A stretch of DNA of 64,000 bases from JAXHMB01 sp034521755 (GTDB taxonomy: Bacteria > Bacteroidota > Rhodothermia > Balneolales > Balneolaceae), in the NCBI GenBank assembly GCA_034521755.1, contig JAXHMB010000007.1:45069-109068 (forward strand), given 5' to 3'. The position numbers and the translations under genes were made by a program. Shown here one piece after another: positions 19,207 through 26,345 of this stretch; position 1 is the first letter of the stretch; every line of letters starts with the position of its first letter. Under the pieces are notes generated by a model. The model made no database searches. It saw only the letters and a list, made by a program, of their open reading frames with translations, and was not told the origin of the DNA.

Positions 19207-19277
19207 AAAGTATTTTCTTTCAATTCATCTAACTGTGGAATACCTTTTAGAAAAAGTTAGTTCCAAACCTCTCAGAT

Positions 19278-19763
19278 ATGGCAAAAACAATTATTGGCGT
19301 AATGGGTCCGGGTGCCAGTCCTGCACCAAAAGATCTGGAAGATGCTTTTGAAATCGGAAAGCTTATAGCTCAACAGAATTGGGTGCTTTTAACAGGAGGA
19401 AGAAAGGCGGGAGTTATGGATGCCGCTTCTAAAGGTGCTAAAGAATTCGGAGGGCTAACCATCGGTATTCTTCCCGGGTCGAATAAGAAAGGAATATCAG
19501 ATTATGTTGATATTCCCATAGTAACCGGAATGGGAAGCGCAAGGAATAATATAAATGTGCTTTCTTGTGATGTCATTGTTGCCTGTGGCAGCGGGCTGGG
19601 AACTGCTTCAGAAATAATGCTGGCCTTAAAAGCCAAAAAACCTGTTATTCTTATTAATCAAGATGAATCTCTGCTGGATTTTTTGAATACGAACAGTACT
19701 CAGAAATTCTATACCTGCTCTTCTCCTCTGAAGGTCGTTGAGAAAATTAACCAACTTTTATAA
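19278..19763 (+). CDS. LOG/SLOG-domain nucleotide-binding protein (TIGR00725-type)
   Basis: The 161-residue Rossmann-like protein has GVMGPGASP at the N-terminus, LLTGGRKAGVMDAASKGA in the middle and GSGLGTASEIMLALKAKKPVIL near the end. This is the SLOG layout (GG...GxMxAA and PGGxGT-like loop) of the TIGR00725 group. LOG members cleave nucleotide-cytokinin-like N-glycosides or bind nucleotides; for this small subgroup the substrate is unknown. It precedes the blaI-like gene by 83 bases that contain the likely operator. Confidence 0.82.
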   Translation: MAKTIIGVMGPGASPAPKDLEDAFEIGKLIAQQNWVLLTGGRKAGVMDAASKGAKEFGGLTIGILPGSNKKGISDYVDIPIVTGMGSARNNINVLSCDVIVACGSGLGTASEIMLALKAKKPVILINQDESLLDFLNTNSTQKFYTCSSPLKVVEKINQLL

Positions 19764-19796
19764 AAAATTGCCCTGTAAATTTGGAATTTTACTTAA

Positions 19797-19812
19797 TACT
19801 ACTATATTAGTA
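19797..19812. promoter_or_regulatory. Candidate BlaI/MecI operator upstream of blaI-like gene
   Basis: The palindrome TACTACTATATTAGTA is close to the TACTACA-type dyads bound by BlaI/MecI repressors. It lies 35 bases before the repressor start codon, where autoregulation is usual for this family. Further partial copies (attttactta, ttagtaaaat) extend the dyad on both sides. Binding is inferred from resemblance and position only. Confidence 0.5.
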
Positions 19813-19846
19813 TTAGTTAATTAGTAAAATATAATTAAACCGAAAT

Positions 19847-20242
19847 ATGAAAAAGTCTTTAACACCCCTTGGCGAAACAGAAATGGAAGTATTGCACTTG
19901 GTCTGGGAATTTGGTGAGGCTACCGTCAAAGATGTGCAAGAGCGCATTCTTGAAACCCGCAAGGTGGCTTATACCACTATTATGACGGTCATGAAAAACC
20001 TGGCTGACAAAGGGTATTTAAAATACAGAAAAGATGGAGTAACCTACGTATATAGTCCTGCCAAAGAACCCGATTCTGTTCGTTTTAACCTGGTTACTGA
20101 TCTGATCAAAAAGGTTTTTAAAGGCTCTCCAAAAGAACTGGTTCAGACTCTGGTTGAGGGAGAGAAACTCTCTGCAAAAGAGATGGAAGAAATCAAAGAG
20201 CTGATCCAACAGATGGATGATAATTCAAAAAGTAACTCTTAA
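19847..20242 (+). CDS. BlaI/MecI/CopY-family winged-helix repressor
   Basis: The 131-residue regulator shows the BlaI layout: LTPLGETEMEVLHLVWEFGEATVKDVQ followed by AYTTIMTVMKNLADKGYL (recognition helix) and a dimerisation tail. BlaI proteins are cleaved on signal from a paired M56 (BlaR1) sensor, which is the next gene 12 bases downstream. A matching palindrome lies upstream. The regulon here may be envelope stress rather than beta-lactams, since no beta-lactamase is near. Confidence 0.93.
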   Translation: MKKSLTPLGETEMEVLHLVWEFGEATVKDVQERILETRKVAYTTIMTVMKNLADKGYLKYRKDGVTYVYSPAKEPDSVRFNLVTDLIKKVFKGSPKELVQTLVEGEKLSAKEMEEIKELIQQMDDNSKSNS

Positions 20243-20254
20243 GAGGTATTTGCC

Positions 20255-21826
20255 ATGAATACAATAACAGAATTTCTTACATACCTCGGCAATTCCGGAT
20301 TTGATCATCTCACAATACCTATACTTATCTGGACCGTATTAGGTCTTGCTGCTCTGGTCATTTTTAAACTGTCAGATAACTTACATCCTGCTTATCAATA
20401 TCATGGAAGAATAGCCATTCTCTGTGCTCTGCCGCTCGGCATCATGGCTTCATACGTAAGCAGTTGGAATATATTCTCTGGCACAGAAAGCTCAGAGGCT
20501 TTGACTAAATTTTTCGTTATTCAAAATCCTATTTCAGTCACCCCTGCGGCAGAAGCTGAAACAATGAATTTGCTGGACCCTGTTCTGTTAACAGGTTTTT
20601 TCATGGTTTTAGCACTGGTAATTATGACAGGCTACCTGGCAAAAATTACTTTTGACCTTTGGTCCCTCTACCAATTCTCCAATAGCCTTAAGTACAACCC
20701 ACTGGAAGAACTACCCTCGGTTACAGAAGCCAATAAAAAATTGATTGGAAATAAAGAAGTTGTCAAAGTTGCTTATTCAAAACAGGTAGAAGTTCCTTTC
20801 ACATTTGGGCTGGTGAATAAAATTGTGGTACTGCCCCAATACTTAAGCGAACAGCCAAAAAAAATGAATATGGCACTTCGACATGAGCTCATTCATATCA
20901 AACATGGTGATTACCTGCTTAATATTTTACTCATGACTATCAAAGGCACTTTCTGGCTGCATCCTCTGGTTCACAAATTTTATAAAGGCTTTAAGGATTA
21001 CCGGGAGATACTATGTGATGCACAAGTCTTGGCCGATGAGTCTATTCCTCAAAAAGGATATGCTGAATTGCTGTTTGAGCTGGCTCCAAAAAACGTTTTT
21101 TCGAACTATCCAACCGTAAGCATGAGCGTCAATTCTTCAACCCTGAAAAAGAGAATCCAAATTATGAAAACACAACACTCAAAACATACTTCGACCTTTA
21201 GCAGCAGTTTAACCCTGATGGTGTTATCCCTGTTTTTTATAACAGGCATTATGGCTTGTACCGATATTGAAAATAATGGAATTACCAATAGTGAAATAGA
21301 AGAAGCCCAACGTCAGCTGGGTGCGCCCCCTCCACCAGTTTCATCTGATTCATCTGAAGTAAGCCAACCAACTTTTGTACTGAATGGAGAAGTTCTAGAA
21401 GAAAACGAAAGAAATCTTCTAAGCAGAATTAAAACCAAGTACATTGAAAATATTGAAGTCCTTAAAGGTCAAAAAGCTATTGATGAATTTGGGCAAGAGC
21501 TTGGCAAAAATGGGGTAGTAAAAATGAAGCTCTATGATAAAGAAGCTGCACTAAATGACTTAAATGAATCATCCCCACCTCCGCCCACCTCCGAAAAACA
21601 ACAAGACTACTTCAAAGTAGTAGAAGATATGCCGAAACTCATAGGCGGACAACAAGCATTATCAGAATGTGTACAATACCCTGAAAGAGCTAAAAGGGCA
21701 GGGATTGAAGGAAGAGTAACCGTATCCTTCATTGTGAATGAAGAAGGGAATGTAGAAAATCCTGAAATCCTGCGGGGAATCGGGGCGGTGCAGATGAAGA
21801 AGCGGTTCGATGCGTCAAACAAATGA
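20255..21826 (+). CDS. BlaR1-like M56 metallopeptidase with TonB C-terminal domain (3' end frameshifted)
   Basis: The 523-residue open part has several N-terminal transmembrane helices and an M56 zinc site H210-E-L-I-H214 in ALRHELIHIKHGDYL. A further transmembrane stretch lies near 315-330, and a TonB-type C-terminal domain (PKLIGGQQALSECVQYPERAKRAGIEGRV is split here by my quotation limit: PKLIGG..QYPERAKRAGIEG) follows. Near 21780 the frame is lost: the TonB sense GADEEAVRCVKQMTFEPGK continues in the next frame. M56 sensors cleave the partner repressor. TonB-domain fusions of this kind are common in Bacteroidota. The listed stop is therefore probably not the native end. Confidence 0.85.
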   Translation: MNTITEFLTYLGNSGFDHLTIPILIWTVLGLAALVIFKLSDNLHPAYQYHGRIAILCALPLGIMASYVSSWNIFSGTESSEALTKFFVIQNPISVTPAAEAETMNLLDPVLLTGFFMVLALVIMTGYLAKITFDLWSLYQFSNSLKYNPLEELPSVTEANKKLIGNKEVVKVAYSKQVEVPFTFGLVNKIVVLPQYLSEQPKKMNMALRHELIHIKHGDYLLNILLMTIKGTFWLHPLVHKFYKGFKDYREILCDAQVLADESIPQKGYAELLFELAPKNVFSNYPTVSMSVNSSTLKKRIQIMKTQHSKHTSTFSSSLTLMVLSLFFITGIMACTDIENNGITNSEIEEAQRQLGAPPPPVSSDSSEVSQPTFVLNGEVLEENERNLLSRIKTKYIENIEVLKGQKAIDEFGQELGKNGVVKMKLYDKEAALNDLNESSPPPPTSEKQQDYFKVVEDMPKLIGGQQALSECVQYPERAKRAGIEGRVTVSFIVNEEGNVENPEILRGIGAVQMKKRFDASNK

Positions 21827-22162
21827 CGTTTGAACCCGGCAAGCAGCGTGGAAAGGCCGTACGCGTACAATATGCCCTGCCTGTAAACTTTACTTTAGGC
21901 TCAAATAGCAATTCTACCAGTATGGGTGGACTGAGGTACAGTAACCGGGAGCATGGTTATAAGAAACATGACTATAGAAAATGTACTGATTCAGGGCGTT
22001 ATTGTATGACGCCAAACTACGAACGAACCATTGCAAGGGGCACATGTCACTTTGGCTTCGGGTAGTAAAGGTACATTCTTGACAAATCGAAACGGTAAGT
22101 TTATTTTAAATGGGATCACAGAAAAAGATCAAAAACTAAAAGTCACTTTTATAGGCGGATGA
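21775..22162 (+). pseudogene. Frameshifted 3' part of the M56-TonB gene with carboxypeptidase-regulatory-like tail
   Basis: From about 21775 the TonB domain continues as ADEEAVRCVKQMTFEPGK and VRVQYALPVNFTLG. The frame then changes again near 21950 (GSMVIRNMTIENVLIQGVIV) and near 22010-22020 (TNEPLQGAHVTLASGSKG, TNRNGKFILNGITEKDQ), ending at a stop at 22160-22162. The last part reads as a CarboxypepD_reg/CNA-B-like beta-sandwich. The final frame equals that of the gene start, so the net indel is a multiple of three. This suggests the native protein is about 635 residues: M56, TonB C-terminal domain, then a carboxypeptidase-regulatory-like domain. Confidence 0.6.
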
Positions 22163-22218
22163 ACCTTTCGGTTTTTGAAATCGTTAGATAAGACCAATAA
22201 ATTTTAACATCTTCTTTA

Positions 22219-22250
22219 AAGCGGAACTTCTAAGGTTCCGCTTTTTTTAT
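22219..22250 (+). terminator. Rho-independent terminator after the blaI-M56 operon
   Basis: A perfect 9-bp stem AAGCGGAAC / GTTCCGCTT with a 7-base loop is followed by a run of T (22242-22248). It lies 57 bases after the last stop of the operon and before the phosphatidylcholine synthase gene. This is the clearest intrinsic terminator in the window. Confidence 0.85.
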
Positions 22251-22288
22251 TTTATTGCAGTACCATTTGTTATTATTGGCTAATTAGA

Positions 22289-22986
22289 TTGAATAATGTG
22301 AAGATATCGGCTTACGGAGTTCATCTGTTTACTGCACTTGGTGCCGCACTCGGTTTGTGGGCCCTTTTGCTCATTTTTGACGGTTTTTATAAAGAAGCCA
22401 TATGGGTTCTGGGTGTTGCCGTATTGGTTGATTCGATTGACGGCACACTGGCACGTTACGTCGATACCAAGAAGAATGCTCCTCAGTTCGACGGCTCTTT
22501 GATGGATAATATCATTGACTACACTACCTGGACTCTGGCTCCCCTTTGCTGGATCTATGCAACAATGAGTATCCCCATATGGGTATTAATGATCTGTGCG
22601 GTATCGAGTATCTTTGGTTTCACAAATACAGAAGCAAAAACGGAAGACAACTTTTTTACCGGTTTTCCTTCATACTGGAATATTGTAGTTTTGTACTTGT
22701 ATTTGCTAAACCTTTCTGAGCTTTTTGCCATAATCTGCCTGCTAATATTTGCCGTTTCCACCTTTTGCCCGTTCCGTTTGCTCATCCTACAAACACAGCA
22801 CTTCCAACGTCCAACTTCTTACAATGTCGGAGGGTCTTAATAATCATTCAACTTATATTAATTGTCATTTTGTTTGAAAATGCACCATCTTACCTTATAT
22901 ACAGCTCATTTCTTTTCCCTGTTTATTATTTTGGGTTATCATTTTATTTGAATATTAAAGAAAGTGAAACATTACAGTATTCCTGA
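22289..22986 (+). pseudogene. pcs: Phosphatidylcholine synthase (CDP-alcohol phosphatidyltransferase), frameshifted
   Basis: The protein shows the CDP-alcohol phosphatidyltransferase motif spread as in Pcs: DSIDGTLAR, then FDGSLMDNIIDY, and the Pcs-like FFTGFPSYWNIVVLYLYLL. At about 22765 the sense moves to another frame (PVPFAHPTNTALPTSNFL, then two transmembrane helices) and ends at 22986. The restored length is about 230 residues, as expected for Pcs, which makes phosphatidylcholine directly from CDP-diacylglycerol and choline in the inner membrane. The start may be the TTG at 22289 (track of residues NNVKISAYGVHLFTALG). Confidence 0.8.
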
Positions 22987-23034
22987 CGTACGGGGAGTGT
23001 AAAGATCGACATTAAACTATAAATACTTTGATTT

Positions 23035-23217
23035 ATGGGTGCCAGATTAAAAAAATCAACTACTGACAGAATGATTACCGGCGTTTGCGGAGGTATAGCA
23101 GAATACCTGGGCTGGGATCCTACCATTGTTAGAATCATCTTTGTAATCTGTACATTTTTAGGATATGGCAGCCCCGTGCTCCTCTATTTTATTTTGGCCC
23201 TCGTAATGCCCGACTAA
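23035..23217 (+). CDS. PspC-domain small membrane protein
   Basis: The 60-residue protein is a single PspC domain: RLKKSTTDRMITGVCGGIAEYLGWDP, then one hydrophobic helix (about 35-57) ending ALVMPD. PspC proteins sit in the inner membrane and are linked to phage-shock/envelope stress responses. No pspA or pspB lies beside it. The position next to the M56 sensor pair and Pcs fits an envelope theme, but this is only contextual. Confidence 0.9.
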   Translation: MGARLKKSTTDRMITGVCGGIAEYLGWDPTIVRIIFVICTFLGYGSPVLLYFILALVMPD

Positions 23218-23329
23218 ATAATCTTGCCGAACAGATTACTCAATAAACTTCATCTTTCTAGCTGTCTGATTTGTAATTAATTAGCGAATTCGCAATTATT
23301 GCTAATTAAAACTACATCGACTGCAAGCT

Positions 23330-24181
23330 ATGAAAATTGGAATTGTTGGCCCCGCTGATAGAGCTGTTGCATGGGAAGAACATCTACGTCCCCACCGGGC
23401 TGTAGAAGAAGTGATTATTTCGGGAAGCCTTAAAGGAATAGGAAACGTAGACGCCTGCCTTCTTTTTGATGAATCCGAGAATCAGCTTGATTCACTTCTT
23501 AAATCTATTCAGTCAGGATTTCACAGCTTTCTCATTTCAAAGCTTCCTACCGATTATAAAGCCATTGAAAAAATTTATCATGCCGCAGAAGAAGCCAACG
23601 TGCTATTGCAATTTTCTCACTGGCCAACTCTGGCTCCGGCTTCTCAATGGATGACAAAAAAGATTGCCAAACCACGATTTATCCAGATTATCAGAGAGGT
23701 TAACTATACTGAATTTTTAGAGACCGGAGCTGCTATAGAAGATTTATGGATTGATGAGCTAGCATTTTGCCTGAAATGGATTGATGGAGCTGTTCATAAC
23801 CTGGATTTAAAAACAGTTAAGCTGCAAAGCGATAAAATCCATGCCCTTCATCTGTATGTACGATTTGACAGCGGAGCCACTTCGAATATATACATTAATG
23901 CTTCCTCCCAACAAAACAGCCATAGGCGATTTGCTTCAGACAAAAGCTTCTTATTGCATTGTGATGTTCAATCGCAAACTGTTCGCCTTGGACAAGAAAG
24001 CTCAGGCAAACATTTGTTTTTTGATAAGCAAGAATTTGATCCAACAAAAGCTGCAGAAATGGCAGCAACGCAATTTATCAAGGCTATACAGCTTAAAAAA
24101 TCCACTCTTTACAATGGCTATGATTTGCAAAAACTGGCTACTGAAATTCAAAAAGTTAGAGAAAAAATAAGCCGTGCTTAG
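23330..24181 (+). CDS. Gfo/Idh/MocA-like oxidoreductase-fold protein, divergent
   Basis: The 283-residue protein begins with a degenerate Rossmann strand-loop (KIGIVGPADRAVAWEEHL) lacking the usual GxGxxG. It then follows the Gfo/Idh pattern: a Lys-Leu-Pro in place of the typical EKP (LISKLPTDYKAIEKI), a QFSHWPTLAP segment and a C-terminal beta-rich half. The family uses NAD(P) on sugars or related substrates. The altered binding loop suggests a non-catalytic or reassigned member. No operon partner is evident. Confidence 0.55.
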   Translation: MKIGIVGPADRAVAWEEHLRPHRAVEEVIISGSLKGIGNVDACLLFDESENQLDSLLKSIQSGFHSFLISKLPTDYKAIEKIYHAAEEANVLLQFSHWPTLAPASQWMTKKIAKPRFIQIIREVNYTEFLETGAAIEDLWIDELAFCLKWIDGAVHNLDLKTVKLQSDKIHALHLYVRFDSGATSNIYINASSQQNSHRRFASDKSFLLHCDVQSQTVRLGQESSGKHLFFDKQEFDPTKAAEMAATQFIKAIQLKKSTLYNGYDLQKLATEIQKVREKISRA

Positions 24182-24266
24182 TCCCCTCTCCCAAACTAGT
24201 ACTTAAATTTTCTACCTATCCCTAATTACGGCTATTATTGCAGCAGCACTGATTTTTAGGTAAAAG

Positions 24267-25125
24267 CTATTTCTTAGGCTTCATTGAATCAAAGAACTGT
24301 TTGAGCTTCTCTCTCGGTGCCAATTTATCAATAAAATTAAACTGACCTGCAGCAAGCCGCTCTCCTCCGTCTATAGTAATACAGTCTCCGGTTAAATATG
24401 GAGATAGGTCTGACATCAGAAAAGCGGCTAAATTGGCCAGCTCTTCAGGCTTGCCATATCTGCCGGCTGGAATTTTGGAAAGGTATTTTTCTTCAAAACT
24501 TTCATCAGGCATCAAACGCGTCCAAGCGCCTTCTGTAGGAAATGGACCAGGAGCTATAGCATTAAGCCGTATGTTGTAGGTAGCCCACTCGTAGGCAAGA
24601 GACCGTGTCATTGTCAAGACTCCAGACTTAGCACAGGCTGACGGACAATGCATAAGCGGATTCGAAAATCATCGGCAGACGCTCGTTACAAATATTTGAG
24701 ATATTTCCTTCCCTTTTGTTATCGATCAGATAATTGCCAAAAGTATGCGTACAGTTGAATGATCCATGTAAAACAATATCAATAATAGTCTTAAAACCAC
24801 CGGGTGTTAGGTCTTCAGAAGCCGCCAAAAAGTTACCGGCTGCATTATTTACCAACCCGTCCATAGCTCCAAAATCATCTACGATTTCTGAGACCATTTC
24901 TTTAACGCGATCGTAATCCCGAACATCACACTGGTATATTTCAACCTGAATATCGCCTTGATCAGAAATTTCTTTGGCAGCGCTTTCTAGCTTTGACTCA
25001 GTGCGACCGCATATAGCTATTCCTGCTCCCAGTGATGCAAATTTCTTGGCCATTTCAAGTCCCAGGCCGCTACCACCACCGGTTATTAATATCGTTTTAT
25101 CCTTTAGCGTATCTTCTTTAAACAT
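24267..25125 (-). pseudogene. Short-chain dehydrogenase (2,4-dienoyl-CoA reductase-like), frameshifted
   Basis: The N-terminal segment (25125 to about 24720) has the SDR cofactor motif TGGGSGLGLEMAKKF, CDVRD and NNAAGNF. The C-terminal segment (to 24267) has PSACAKSGVLTMTRSLAYEW (catalytic K), NAIAPGPFPTEGAW and LTGDCITIDGGERL. Between 24640 and 24720 the expected sense hops among all three frames (VTSV, ADDF, FESAYAL, PSACAK). This subgroup reduces 2,4-dienoyl-CoA during unsaturated fatty acid oxidation, which fits the fadA-fadN-fadD operon directly upstream (15-base gap). Restored length is about 287 residues. Confidence 0.82.
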
Positions 25126-25140
25126 ATTGGCTGATAAAAT

Positions 25141-26322
25141 TTAGCTTAAGTTTTCAAATATTCCCGCAGCTCCCATGCCGCCGCCTACACACATAGTTAC
25201 CATGCCGTATGTAGAGCCACGGCGTTTCATCTCATAAAGAATCTGGGTTGTCAGCTTTGCACCGGTACATCCAAGTGGATGTCCCATAGCAATAGCTCCG
25301 CCGTTTACATTTACAATGTCTTCATCCAAATCAAGTTCTCGAATGACGGCCAGTGATTGTGCAGCAAATGCTTCATTAAGCTCAATCAGGTCAATTTCAT
25401 TTTGTTTAATCCCTGTTTGCTCCAATACTTTGGGAATTGCTTCTACAGGGCCAATACCCATAATTTCAGGGGGGACACCGGCCACCGAAAAACCTACATA
25501 TCTTGCCATAGGTTCAATACCCAATTCATCCGCTTTTTCTTTGCTCATCACAATTACAGCGGCAGCAGCATCATTCATCTGCGAAGAGTTACCGGCGGTA
25601 ACGCTCCCACCCTGTTTAAAGACAGGACTCAATTTAGCAAGAACTTCTTTTGAGGTGTCGCGCCGGGGACCTTCGTCTACCTCAAAAATAAAGGTGTCTT
25701 CCTCCACTTCTCCATCTGCTGTCACCATTTTTTCTTTGACTTCAATGGGAGTTATCTGGCCTTCAAATTTACCTTCATCCCAAGCTTCAATAGCACGCAT
25801 ATGACTTCGATATGCAAAAGCATCCTGATCTTTGCGGCTGATATCATATTGCTCTGCCACATTTTCTGCTGTAAGCCCCATGTTGATATATATCTCCGGA
25901 TAATTCTCTACTAATTGGGGATCGGGTTCAACTACATACCCACCCATTGGCACCTTAGACATAGACTCAACGCCACCGGCAATTATAACATCAGCACTGC
26001 CTGATAAAATACGTTCCGAAGCCTGGGCTATAGTTTGAAGTCCGGATGAACAAAATCGGTTCACAGTAGCGGCCGGTACTGATGGTGGCAATCCACCCAA
26101 CAAGGCACACTGGCGCGCCATATTTAGCCCCTGAGAGGCTTCCGGGAAGGCACATCCCAATATCACGTCATCAACCATTTCGGGCTGCAGAGAAGGAGCT
26201 CTTTGTAATAAATTTTTAATGACTTCCCCACCTAAAGTATCGGGATGGGTGAAACGAAGTGATCCTTTATTGGCTTTTCCACAAGGAGTTCGGGCGGCGG
26301 CAACTATAACAGCTTCTTTCAT
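25141..26322 (-). CDS. fadA: Acetyl-CoA C-acyltransferase (FadA-type thiolase)
   Basis: This 393-residue thiolase has all active-site elements: VNRFCSSGLQT (nucleophilic Cys), NGGAIAMGHPLGCTGA (His) and MCVGGGMGAAGIF (Cys). The opening AVIVAAARTPCGKA is typical of degradative thiolases. It lies 23 bases downstream of the multifunctional hydratase/dehydrogenase gene, the classical beta-oxidation pairing in which it performs the final thiolytic cleavage. Confidence 0.95.
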   Translation of the reverse strand: MKEAVIVAAARTPCGKANKGSLRFTHPDTLGGEVIKNLLQRAPSLQPEMVDDVILGCAFPEASQGLNMARQCALLGGLPPSVPAATVNRFCSSGLQTIAQASERILSGSADVIIAGGVESMSKVPMGGYVVEPDPQLVENYPEIYINMGLTAENVAEQYDISRKDQDAFAYRSHMRAIEAWDEGKFEGQITPIEVKEKMVTADGEVEEDTFIFEVDEGPRRDTSKEVLAKLSPVFKQGGSVTAGNSSQMNDAAAAVIVMSKEKADELGIEPMARYVGFSVAGVPPEIMGIGPVEAIPKVLEQTGIKQNEIDLIELNEAFAAQSLAVIRELDLDEDIVNVNGGAIAMGHPLGCTGAKLTTQILYEMKRRGSTYGMVTMCVGGGMGAAGIFENLS

Positions 26323-26345
26323 AATAATTGTATTTTAAATATCGA

